From Siphonodentalium dalli (Eukaryota > Mollusca > Scaphopoda > Gadilida > Siphonodentaliidae): 64,000 nt of DNA. The stretch is taken from assembly GCA_032622095.1 (NCBI GenBank), contig CP136061.1, positions 119,732,754 to 119,796,753 on the forward strand, written 5' to 3'. The position numbers were made by a program, and so were the translations under genes. Shown piece by piece: positions 11,542 to 22,678 of the stretch. The notes beneath the pieces were generated by a model that was not told where the DNA came from, did not search any database, and saw nothing but the letters and a program-made list of their open reading frames with translations. Each line of letters begins with the position of its first letter. Within the stretch, counting starts at the first letter, position 1.

Positions 11542-14306
11542 TCTATATCTATATTTGCGAATGTCTGTCTGTCTGTCTGTCTGTCTGTGTTCTATAGAAA
11601 TTCACAGGGGACCATCTAGATGATGACAAAGGGGTCTACTAGGAGTAGCTTTTTACGAGAAAGATAATGGTCGGGGTTAGAATTCTCTAAAGTGACGCCG
11701 TTGTTGTCAGGGGCAGAAAAGGGGGAGGGGCAGAAAAAAAAATTGTCGCCGATTGCCACCAAACTTATATATAATCATCCCCATAATATGAGGAATCTAA
11801 TGTCGTGGTTTAATTATGGCAAAAAGTCACGCCGTTCGCGTCAGGGGTGCCGGAAGGGGGGGGGGGGGCAGATTTTTTTTCTCTCGCCGATTGCCACGAA
11901 ACTTACATATAATCATCACCATGATATGAAGAATCCAACGGTGATGTTTAAATATGTCAAATGTGGCGTCGTTTGAGTCAGGGATGAACGGAAGGGGAGA
12001 GGGGCACCAAAATTGATAAAACTAATTTTAGCGCCAATTTCCACCAAATTTATATATATTCTTCTTCATGATACAAGGAATCTAATTGTGCGATTTAACA
12101 ACGCCAAACTGTTGTTTTTGGATGAGAGATTGGGAGGGGTGGGCACTAAATTTGATAATAAGTCGCCGATTGCCACCACACTTATACAAAATCATCCCCA
12201 CGGTATGAGGAGTCTAATGTTGTGGCTTTTATCTGTCACACAGGGGCACCAAAATTGATGCACAATTGTTTTAGCGCCAATTTTCACCATATTGATACAC
12301 GTTCTTATCCATGATACGAGGAATCTAATCGTGATTTAAAGACGCCATAGTGGTGCTGTTTGGGTGAGAGATGGAGAGGGGAGGGATTGGCACCAAATTT
12401 GATAAAAAAAATTGTTTAGTCGCCGATTATTACCAAACTTATAAACAATCATCTCCATGATATCAGAAGTGTAATCGTGTGGTTTAAGGATGTCACAAGT
12501 GGGGCCATTCGAGTCAGTGGTGTATAGAGATGAGAGGGACACAACAAATTATATCTATATGTTTAGTGCCGATTTCCACCAGATTGAAACATATTCTTCT
12601 CCGTCATACGAGGAATCTTATCGTGTGGTTTAGATATACCAAATTGGTGCCCTATGGGTGAGAGATATGGGGACCTTAAATTTGATACGAATTTGTATAC
12701 TCGCCAATTTTCACCAATTTCATATATATGCATCTCTAATCTCTAATGAGTCTTAGTGTGTGCAGCTTGAGTCCGAAATAGGGACGGGAGGGTCACCAAA
12801 ACTGATACAAAATATTTTTAGTACCAATTACCATCAAATTCAGACACGTTCTTCTCAAATGATACAAGAAATAAATCGTGCTGTCTGTCTGTCTTTTTGT
12901 CTGTCTGTGTGCGTTCTATATATAACTTCACGCGGTACAATCGAGATGGCACCAAGGCGTTCTAAGAGGGGTAACTTTTTACAAGGAAGATAATGGTGCG
13001 GGTTAAAATTTTCTAAAATGACGCTGTTGGTGGGAGGGGAAATTAAAAAAATATGGTGAAATAGTTTTGTCGCTGATTTCCACCAAACGAATACATAATC
13101 ACCTTCGCAATATGGCGTTGTTCGAGTCAGCGTTGCATCAACAATTGATTTAATAAACCAAATTCCACCAAATTCATACAAGTTTTTCTCTAATGATATA
13201 CCATGAATTAAATCACATTTGGTGTCGTTTGCGTCACGAATGGCGAGCGGATATGCACTATCATTGATAAGATTGCTATTCGCCGATATCCACATATAAG
13301 TTATATACAGTCACCAGGCCATCTCCATATCATTTTAAGTAGTTGGGCGTTCACATTTCACAACCCCGACATATGGTGACCCACATAAGTCACTTGAACA
13401 ATTATATCTTCTTAACAGTCATATTTATATGGGAATGGCAATCAAGGCATTCACACAATGAGCTAGCAAAAAGAGATAACTAGAAGAAGCATTAAACGTA
13501 TATTTATCATTCTATTGAAGAGATACATATATTCGTGCAAACTGAGAGACCTCGAACCGTCAGAGGATTGCATATATATAATAAAAAAAAATTGTCTGTT
13601 CCATTCAATACAGTTTCCACAAAAAGTTACAATTTGTCAAGAGATATGGAAGGCCTGTTAAAAAATAGTGGTCACAGTGTGCAGTCAAATATAGTTTCTT
13701 CTGATATACAAGAAAATGCAGTTAGTAGCACAAGACTTTTCAGGATCCTACCAATACTGACATCTGACAAGGGTTTTAGAACAGACTCATCGACTGACAT
13801 AAACAACTCAAAATCTCGCTCTGTGCCTGGCACATGTAGCTGATATATGTGCGCAGCAATATTTCGTTTAAACTAAGAATATTTAGCCAATATATAGCAC
13901 CATGAACAGAGGAGCACCTGGAAATTTCTTTGAAACATCTGTATCTTCGTGGAGATATGATAGCCAGGTGTCCTCGAGATCTCAATATGCAAAACCCAAT
14001 TATCATCTTTTATCGAACTAATGTGTTTATGATGTTCATGTATCATATTATAACGTCTAATGTATACGCAGTTGTAAATAAATAAATACTTCATTATTGG
14101 TGGAACGGATTAATCGCGATAAACAATGACAATTGACAAGGTGAGCCACTACTTATATTCCATGACTGTAATAATCATGTTTTGTGATGCTATTTGAATA
14201 TACAATTTATGAGAAAACGTATAACACTTTAAGCAAGAGCATTCTCTATTCCCAACAAATATCCACAGCATACATTAACCTGGGCAACGCCGGGTAACCC
14301 TGCTAG
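11542..14306 (+). mobile_element. Helitron-like non-autonomous element C (2.8 kb)
   Basis: Starts A|TCTATATCTATATTTGCG, then a TCTG array (11563-11588), and ends with a hairpin (CCTGGGCAACGCCGGG), eight bases and CTAG (14303-14306) followed by T. The body from about 11690 to 13300 consists of degenerate units of roughly 140-150 bp ('gccgattgccaccaaactta', 'atgaggaatctaat', 'gggcaccaaa'). A second TCTG array at 12883-12910 followed by the same 5' body shows an internal duplication of the head. The last 650 bp match element G at the window's end in opposite orientation, including an open frame (13535-13843) that is mirrored in both and is not otherwise recognisable. No helicase is present. Confidence 0.7.
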
Positions 14307-14309
14307 TTA

Positions 14310-15845
14310 GTAATATGTGCCATGTGGATACATTTTGAATGGCTGACCACATAAACTCACTGTGCAATGTTATGTGATAGTTGAACATTTTTTCAAAAGT
14401 GTTGCTCAAGTTATCTCAGGCGATTTAGACTTGGTCGTGGCAATTCCAACAAATGGCATATCCCTGGTGAAAATTGGTGGTCAAAACCCAAATATTTAAA
14501 CTTGACTTGTATTTTTGCTAGAGAGATGAAAATTTATTGCAAATTTGAACAAAAAGGGACTTACCTGCGTTAAAATTTGTGGACACAACCCACATACCAA
14601 ATTTCATTCCCTTCAGTTGAGACTATCTAATGTTATCAACCAAAAGCGAACATATGGACGGATGAACCAACATTTGGTATTTATGGGTCAATTTAACTGA
14701 GCTAATTCCACATGGTAGTACACCTACCATTCGATGTGCTGCCTCTCTGGCTGACAAGACCAGTCTCTGGCATACAAGGCCACCTCTATGGCCAGAAATT
14801 TTTGTTTCATAAGGCTGCGGGCATTTAAATCAATAAAAACAGAATGGACAGGTACTGGTACTAGTATGTGTCAAATTTAACACAATCACCCCAGGGCATA
14901 TATTTCATCTGATTTTGTGAGAATCTATACATACTTTTTCATGAGAATCCAGGGTAATTTGCGAGAATATTTACGAGAATCTAGAATTGGATTCTCGCCG
15001 AAATATAAGACCTGCACCCTTTATTCTGTGATTATAGCCTGGCCACACATGGTGGTATACTCCTAACAACAGATAGCAATACAACTCAGAAAAATAGGCT
15101 TCAAAAAGCGAGTGGGTATGACTTTTCTACACCTGCCAAATTGAATGTCAGATGTCTTTCAAGCCACTGACATATTCAAAGACACGGACAATCGTAGCTG
15201 CACTGTTGATGCAATTGCAATGTTGCAGTGACCAACCTCATACATATACATTTATGCTGAATAAACAATGTACATGTACTGAATTACTAGGTGTTTAGTT
15301 AACATGAAAATAAAGATACCCTGATATGGTATTTGTGAACTAAATACTTTGCGATTGAACATGGCATACTAGTAGGTCAAATGTGGATGAGTTTAAAAAT
15401 TTCTAGATTGAATTTACCGTTATTGCAGTCACAAAAAATGTATTTGGCATTTATTTACTGGGTTATCGCAGTTAAAAATCATTACAGTGGTAAGACTACC
15501 GATGGACACCACATGTCAGTCGCTATTATTCGACGTAATACCACTTGATTGTGGTTTACTGGTGGTACGAACGGTAACTACCGGCCTACATCCACGTTAA
15601 AGGGGTCAATTATTTTGCGCATACATGTAGCTGTATATATTCGAATTGAGATTTGATTCGCGAACCTCATCCCCAATTGAATTCAAAATTTGATTTTGAC
15701 TGTAAACTCAGATTCGCAGGGCCCTAGTAGAGCTAAGTTTAAAAATAAAAAAACCATGACGTGCTGGTCAAAATACCATAATTACCCCATAGTTGCCAAA
15801 TGTTAGCATGGATGAACAAATGAACTGACAGACAAATAACATAAT
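14310..15845. other. No gene seen
   Basis: AT-rich DNA without supported genes or element ends. 'Tcgaatttg.gaatctag' phrases near 14930-15000 form a short local repeat of 'gagaatct'. Confidence 0.4.
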
Positions 15846-15852
15846 ACAACTG

Positions 15853-15975
15853 CAGCCTTCATAATTGGCTTCGGCAATCAGCATTGCCGAAGCATTTTGC
15901 TGAAGCAAACTGGGCCACGGCATACTGTTGCTGTAGCAGATTGCCGAAGCCAAACAATCTGAATTAAGAGGGCTG
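15853..15975. mobile_element. 123-bp hairpin MITE (family H), copy 1
   Basis: Starts CAGCCTTCATAATTGGCTTC and ends ...GAGGGCTG. The inner stem TTGGCTTCGGCAATC pairs with GATTGCCGAAGCCAA. A 6-bp direct repeat CAACTG flanks it (15847-15852, 15976-15981). A copy of identical length lies at 20031-20153. Too short to code; CAG..CTG ends as in family P. Confidence 0.85.
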
Positions 15976-15981
15976 CAACTG

Positions 15982-17021
15982 GCATATAAAAAATTTGGTT
16001 AACAATTTTATCCGGTGTGAACAAGCAATGGGTTAACCAACAAGACAGTCAAAGACTGTGGGGTCGCTCACCAGACTGCAAAGACTGATGAGACTGGGAC
16101 TCTGGAGACCACAATAGTCAGAACTTTTCATAAGCATAGAGAGGCTTCAGTAGTGTACAGTGGGTAATTTCAAGGTGAATATCCACCATGAAATTGCCCA
16201 CTGATCACCCCCCTCCTCCAGCTCAACAAGTCCCCTCCCGACCGGGCACCAGACTCCCAAGTCTTGGGTTGGAATTTCACAACCGACATCTCAAACTTTC
16301 TCAATTTTTGGAAATTTCCAATCTCACAAGCACCTTTTTATAAAACCATTTAGACATGTTTGAAGCCCATTTATCCATGGACCCAAAACACCATACATGT
16401 ATGTCAGATTAATCAGTTAGGTAGTTCCAAGGAAGATGTTTTAATGAATTTGGTATTTCAATGATTTTTTAATCACAAAATTGTTAACTCCCCATAGCCC
16501 CCGTCATTTCTTAACAGGTTGACCTGATGTTAACAAATCTGAATATCAGTCACTAAAGGATCATCCATACTATATGTAAGCTAAATAGTCCAACCTCTCT
16601 TGAGAAGACAATTTAAGAATGACTATAGAGACATACAGTTATGTCCCTGGTCCCACCCTATTTAACCTGGTGACCACATCTGAATAAATTTCAATACCAG
16701 ACACCAAAGAACCCTTCATACTAAATATCAGCAAAATAGACCTGTTAACATTTGTGGCGATTTCGGTCGAACAGTTTAACCCGAAGTAGGAAAATGTGGA
16801 CTGTTACTGGTTGAAAAATCAAATCTACAGCCTCATTGCCTCCACCCAGGCAGCTTAGAAATCAATAGGAATCTATATATTATTATACCAGTATCAAACA
16901 GCATACATACAGGTAGGGTGGGTGGTTGAGAGTTAAATCCCCCCCTTGAATCAGATGCAGACCAAATACATGTTTTTGCATAATTCCATTTGCACCTCTG
17001 GTCTAATATCATATATATAAT
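15982..17021. other. No gene seen
   Basis: Unremarkable non-coding sequence with diffuse phrases such as 'gacctgatgttaacaaatctgaat' and 'aacctggtgaccacatctgaata', which look like old tandem relics of about 150 bp at 16515 and 16665. Confidence 0.35.
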
Positions 17022-18290
17022 AATAATAATTGTTCTTGTATAGCGCCTATCCCCATGGTGATGGGCCCTAGGCGCTTCACATGATTTGGTTCAAATATAT
17101 AGAGAGAAAAAGAGAAAATGCAGTGATATATACAGAATGTACAGAATGTCATCGTTGAAGGTTCAAAATGTCTCGATACCTCCGCTCGAACAAATATGTT
17201 TTCAGTGTTGATTTGAATTCTCCGAATGATGGCGATTCTCTGATGGGTTGTGGTAAGGAATTCCAGGTGAACGGACATGAAACACAAAATGCGCGATCTC
17301 CAACAGTTCTCAGGTTGGCGCCTTTTGGTGTTAGTAGGCCTGCATCCTTCGATCGAACATTTCTTGTTGGCACATAAGGAGAAATGAGCTCTTTCATGTA
17401 AGTAGGGGCGGTTTCTGAATTCTTTAAACGTTTATATCCGAATGTTGCAATTTTGAAAGAAATTCTATCCTGAATAGGCAGCCAATGTAGTTGTGATCTC
17501 ATGGTGGTTGGACTATTGCCTTTCTTCAACCTAAACACGATTCTTGCAGCACAGTCTTGCATACGCTGTATTCGCCGAAGCTGGTAGTCTGGGGCTCGGA
17601 ACAACAGTGCATTGCAATAGTCCATTCTTGTCAGAACAAAAGATACTGTCAGTCTTTTCGCTGCTTCGGTGGTGAGGTATTGTCTAATTCGTCCTAGTCG
17701 GCGGAGTTCAATAAATATGGACTGACAGAGAGAGTCTATTTGTTTCGTCATGGAGAGAGTCTGGTCAAGATGGACGCCCAGATTTTTCACATTATTCGAG
17801 AAGACGATGGAACTATCACCCAGTTCTAGCTTGGTGGTACGCACGTTGTTTACTATTGATGGTTTTGCTATCCAGATGATTTCAGTCTTGTCGTCATTTA
17901 GCTTGAGGCGGTTTGAAGTCATCCAGTCTTTGACTATTAGAATACAATTTCTGATTCTGCTAACCAGACTGCTTTCGTCGTTCGGATCACCAGAGAGGTA
18001 TAATTGAGTGTCATCTGCATACATGTGAACATTAATTCCTTGGGAGCGAATAAGAGAACCGATGGGCCTAGTATAAAGTAGATATAGAATAGGTCCAAGA
18101 ACAGATCCCTGTGGAACACCATAATCAATTGGGTAGGGTTCAGAACTTTCACTACCGATGAGAATTGTCTGTTGACGATTTGTGAGATATGACTCGAACC
18201 ACTTCAAAACATTGCCAGAGATGCCGTAAGAAATTTCGAGTCGTTTCAGGAGAATCCTGTGGTCCAAAGTATATTCATAAACCATGGTTC
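17022..18290 (-). mobile_element. 5'-truncated CR1/L2-type LINE
   Basis: The whole insertion reads on the minus strand: a truncated reverse transcriptase frame, a short 3' untranslated part with the phrase 'gcgcctagggcccatcacc' near 17045-17070, and an (ATT)n tail at 17022-17035. AT-rich ATATATA lies on both sides (17010-17020 and 18287-18295) and may be a target duplication. Truncation at the 5' end is typical of target-primed reverse transcription. Confidence 0.9.
17149..18285 (-). pseudogene. LINE reverse transcriptase, C-terminal part
   Basis: A 378-residue frame covers the later part of a non-LTR reverse transcriptase and its C-terminal region. Visible motifs in order are LDHRILLKRL at residues 6-15 (the block that normally carries the first catalytic Asp), GVPQGSVLGP at about 57, the catalytic YADDTQLY at about 88, and the KT(E/D)I block at about 130. 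The C-terminal block has HWLPIQDR, GDRAF and WNSLP. This order and these phrases are those of the CR1/L2/Jockey group. The N-terminal endonuclease and the fingers are absent, the usual first Asp is not seen (the frame begins MVYEYT), and the copy cannot be active. The frame is otherwise uninterrupted, which implies a fairly young insertion. It is unrelated to its neighbours. Confidence 0.9.
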
Positions 18291-18660
18291 TATATATTCC
18301 CGGTATGAGACCATTCAGATATTTTTACCTGAAAAATTGCATAAAATCTAACATCTAGCGGTCTAACTCCAGACAAATGCACACGGCTACGGACAAGAGA
18401 CCAGGACACACCGGGCTGTTCATGGTTGTTCGGCCCGGGGTGAGAACATTTTGAAAACTATACAAGAAAATCTTGAATCCGATAAACTAGACTGGCATCA
18501 ACTGAAGCGTTCCTATTTTCTTGTAAATTTCAATTGGGGAAGGGGTGCGTAAGAATTTTTTTGGGATTTACAGCTGGGAGTTACTGTTAAAATCTCGAGA
18601 TTAATGGGGTCTTTACGTGGTGTTATATGATGCCGACAAGTTCATTTAATGTCAAAATTA
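18291..18660. other. No gene seen
   Basis: Sequence between the LINE and the duplicated block at 18670. No ends, repeats or frames can be supported. Confidence 0.35.
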
Positions 18661-18669
18661 CGATTAGCC

Positions 18670-19012
18670 AATTCGGCTGGTTAAACAACACATGTGGCGG
18701 CCCACGTCCGGAATTTTCCCGGTCTCCCGATCGGCCATGCAGTCCGCCTCTGCCCTCATGAATTTATGTGAGAAGAGTACCATCTTATTGGATACACGGC
18801 TGGTTAAACAACACATGTGGCGGCCCACGTCGGTTTCATTTGCGGCCCAAGTTGTGGCCCAACCACATATGATATACCCCCCCCCCCCCCCCCCCCCCCC
18901 AAACCGTAAAAAAACCCTCGGATTCTCGCTTGATAGAAAATCACGTGGAATCAGAATTTTTCCGGCCTCCCGATCGGCCAGTCCGCCTCTGGCCAACAGA
19001 GAAATAAAAAAC
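18670..19012. repeat. Block with two internal direct duplications and a 24-C run
   Basis: 'ggctggttaaacaacacatg' with 'tggcggcccacgt' occurs at 18677 and 18799. 'ctcccgatcggcca' followed by 'gtccgcctctg' occurs at about 18723 and 18967. Between them is an uninterrupted run of 24 C (18877-18900). The order a-b-a-C(n)-b looks like a duplicated small element broken by the homopolymer. The opposing open frames here follow from the repeat. Confidence 0.65.
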
Positions 19013-19744
19013 AACTGAAATCATAGATAGGTGGTATTTTACCTCAAAAAAAAATTATAGTGATGGTGCCTTATAATAGTGATGGCATGGGGTGATAGTC
19101 TGAGGGTACAATTTAGATAATCTCATGCAACAGAATTCGGAACATGGCTTAATTGACAGATTGAGAATGTTGTGCAATTTTTGACCACACGACTCACAAA
19201 CGGTACCCCATATGTTTAAAGTCGAAAAAGGGAGATAACTCCACCAAATAAGTCTGACAGACGCCATAATCGCAGGTGCTCAGGTTCCCATGGTGGTTGA
19301 TGTCTCTGCCAAGTTTCACGGAAATTGATAAAAAAAACGACTGTCTGAGAAAAACTCCGGACAAATTTGTGTCCACACACGAACGATGGACGAGCTGATT
19401 TCACTATACCACCCCAACATTGTTGCAGGGGGTATAATGAGCACAATGTATTGAATACCATTAGCATCACAGTTCTCAGCAATGTTATGGTTATAATATT
19501 TGTGAGTTAATTTCAGTGTTATGAATAGCCAAATATATACAAACAATATAAAAGTAGGAATGTATGATGGACCGCCGGTGGTTCCTAAATAAAGGAATCG
19601 AATCGGAAATTAAAAGTTTCATCAAACTACCAGATAGTGGTTTATAACAATTACAATGGACTATAGTTTTGTGTATAATGCAAAGTAAATCGTGCATATA
19701 AAAAAATTGCATGCAACGTCTCGGTCAGGGCATGATAATTGATA
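19013..19744. other. No gene seen
   Basis: Several overlapping minus-strand frames exist (19055-19546) but show no recognisable domain and overlap each other in different frames. No repeat ends found. Confidence 0.35.
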
Positions 19745-19805
19745 TTTCAACTTAGATTCAACGTACAGCATGTATCAACATTCAGTGTTAGGTTTCCCAC
19801 ATTAA

Positions 19806-20373
19806 AGGTACTCAATCCGAATTAACGCTCACGAATTACAATATCATTGGCTTCGGGGGTACACAATATTTAACTTGAGTCGAGGAACCCACCCATCAAG
19901 GTACAGTAGGAGTAATCAGATATCGATATTTTAAATCTAGTATTTTAATTATAAGTGGCCCAGTAAACTGTCAGCGAGAAGAACTTATCTGACAAGATAG
20001 CGGATGAAGATCGATAACTCTCAAATCGAGCAGCCTTCATAATTGGCTACGGCAATCAGCATTGCCGAAGCAATTTGCTGAAGCAAACTGGGGCACGGCA
20101 TACTGTTGCCGTAGCGGATTGCCGAAGCCAAACAATCTGAATTTAGAGGGCTGAATCGAGTGGCTTTTTGTGTCAGATATTTGACAACCAATAAAATTTT
20201 GTTGAAAAAAACTTTGATAAATAACAGGTTTTGGGCAATTTTATAGTTGACTGTGGTTCTAAAGCATTGTTTTGGGCAATTAATCTTTTCTGATAACTGA
20301 AATGGCATTTAAAAAAATGGTGTTGTTGTTGGAATCTGATGATATGGGGACCGTCGAATCGGATTGAGTACCT
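19806..20373 (-). mobile_element. TTAA-flanked non-autonomous element (family T)
   Basis: The ends are AGGTACTCAATCCGA and its inverted form, flanked on both sides by TTAA (19802-19805 and 20374-20377), the duplication of piggyBac- and Kolobok-type elements. It contains the 123-bp hairpin MITE at 20031-20153; without that insertion and its duplicated target it is about 438 bp. Related fragments start TTAA|AGGTAC at 28891 and 30401, and a tail fragment is near 60511-60585. No transposase frame. Confidence 0.8.
20031..20153. mobile_element. 123-bp hairpin MITE (family H), copy 2
   Basis: Same length and close sequence to 15853-15975, CAGCC..GGCTG ends, flanked by a 7-bp direct repeat AATCGAG (20024-20030, 20154-20160). 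Inserted inside the TTAA element, so it is the youngest layer of this nest. Confidence 0.9.
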
Positions 20374-21143
20374 TTAATTCAACATTAGATAACATCTCGA
20401 TATTCAACATTAGGTTTCCAACTTTATTTCAACATTGATTCATTGTTGAACGATTGTCCAAATTTAAACTGTTAGATTTCTAACATTATTTCAATGTTGA
20501 TCGAACATCACAAAACTTGACAAAAGTGAACATTGGCTTTCAAACGTAATCCCAATGTCGATTCAACGCTAAATTAATGTCCAGAAATTAAACATTAGGC
20601 TTCCAGCGTTATTTCAACGCTGAGCGAACATAAAACTAAATCAACATTAGGATTCCAATGCTATTTCAAAATCGAGTGATCGTCCCAATATTCAACATTA
20701 GTTTTCCAAAATTATCCCATTTTCAATTCAATGTTGTTGATCATATCGAGCGAACATAACAAAAAAAATACTTTTTTTATTCCAATATTATTTTAATGTT
20801 GAGCGAATGTCAAAAAATTCAACGTTAGCTTCCCAATATTATTCCAATGTTCAAAGTTAGTTTTTCAATGTTGTCTCAAATGTATATTCTAATATTTCTA
20901 TGTTCACTTCAACGAGCAAACTGGACCAATCGCCAACGTTATTTCAAATTCAACGTTGAAACAAAATTTGAGACAACCGTTTACTTTAGTCTTTACATTG
21001 GATCAACATAGGGATGCTATCTGGCCTGGTGAGGCCATTTGGCATGATTTTGGGAAACATTGGGACATAAATATTATACAGACTGGAATCAGTAGGCCCT
21101 ATAGCTGATTTCACCTATTGTCGCGGATTTTTTATACAACTAC

Positions 21144-22308
21144 CAGGTCTGGCAAATGTGAGAATACAGCTACAATAGCTGTATTCAGCTAACCTAGATG
21201 TATTCAGCTATAAATTATACTCTCAAAGCGGCTGTGCATCAAAATTAGGCTACCATATTCTCCGGTCACCCTCAACCAAATCAAAATCGTCGCTTGTGTT
21301 CTGACAAAGTGTTGCCTTTTGTCGACACGGCAATTCTGATTTTGTGTGAAAACTTACTACGGTGGTCGATGTCAGTAAATATTCTGGGGACTATTTTCTG
21401 CAAATGCATTCATTAACTAACTTATAAAATAAAGATCAAATTCATCCCAAACACTCGTTTACTTCTTCCCGATGCTAAACCGGTAGGGGGCGTTAGAATG
21501 GTGTACCTATATCGAGCATTTAGAATTACATACCACTAGCGGTTTGTGAGCGATACTGGTAACTATTCATAACGGTATATATACAGATATTGTGCGGCAT
21601 ATTGCAAATGTATGGCACAACATAGGGACAACTGAAATGAAAATGCGACTTATATAATTTCTGAAGTATTTCAAACATGAAGTCCTGGTCGTTAGCGAGT
21701 CAGAACTATTCAATCTGTTTTGGCGGGAAAATATATAATGTGTGAAAACTTACTAAACATAACATTGGTATTTGTATTTTCGCGATTCGACATAATGTAT
21801 GCGTTTCCGTATTTTTGGAGAGAATCAGCTCAAGCAGTGAGTGGAACTCGCTCGGTTAAACTCTGGCTAGAGATGTTCCCCCTTTTTACCTGTTTTAAAC
21901 GCACCAACCAAACTGAGTTTTACCAGCATCGACATATTGATACTTCCGGGAATGATTAAGATGTTCCATCTTCGGTGATAAATATTGTATTTTTCAAGGT
22001 ATTCCGCATTGCATACTTTTAAGAGAGTTATTAACCGTTATGACCGACATCGACCGCCATAGTAAGTTTTCACACATAATCACCATCGTCGTGCCGACAA
22101 AAGGCAACACTTTGTCAGAACACAAGCGACGATTTTGATTTGGTTGAGGGTGACCGGAGAAATAGGGTAGCCTAATTTTGATGCGCAAATTAGCGCTTCT
22201 AGTTTATTATCGAAAAACAGCCGCTTTGAGAGTATAATATATAGCTGAATACAGCTAGGTTAGCTGAATACAGCTATTGTAGCTGTATTCTCACATTTGC
22301 CAGACCTG
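21144..22308. mobile_element. Long-TIR DNA element with 5-bp duplication
   Basis: Begins CAGGTCTGGCAAATGTGAG and ends with its exact inverse. The inverted arms extend for about 200-290 bp with few changes and a roughly 30-bp deletion in the left arm. ACTAC flanks both ends (21139-21143, 22309-22313). The first 100 bp of each arm repeat 'gaatacagcta' and its inverse several times. The loop (about 21400-22010) carries an internal third copy of 'tgtgaaaacttacta' at 21740 and only a 79-codon frame without known features. Superfamily not determined. Confidence 0.85.
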
Positions 22309-22678
22309 ACTACTTAAATGAACTAGTGGAATTATGTTTATATGATTACAGTTACCAGTAGGCTACAATGTGAACACAGAACATATAGATATACGTCAAT
22401 ATAGAAACAAAAGCGACATGAGCGCAAATATTACCTCTCCTTGTCACAGATTCAAATTTCAAAAATAAATTGCGAATGAATGAATTGGGAATTTGGTGAC
22501 GTCTAAATGTCGTATCAATAATTGGTAAATTCGTTACCGGATGTCCTGCATGTACCTAAGATTTATAAATAACCATGACTTGTCACACAGAAGTTATACA
22601 TTTTACGCCTTTCAAATTTTAGTCTAGCTGGATTGACAGTAGTCGAAAATCTACGGGATACTAAAGATATCCCGTCGA

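Larger units (their letters stand above)
19745..20960. repeat. Decayed ATTTCAACATT tandem array, split by a TTAA element
   Basis: Units of roughly 40-50 bp built around 'ttcaacattaggtttccaac.ttatttcaa.gttgat.gaac' run from 20374 to about 20960, with the leading part at 19745-19805. Units have drifted strongly. The array is interrupted precisely by the TTAA-flanked element 19806-20373, so the array is older than the element. Confidence 0.7.

Noticed and set aside
13535-13843. 102-codon frame as a gene
   Set aside because: It lies inside Helitron-like element C and is mirrored in element G; no domain and no expression signals.
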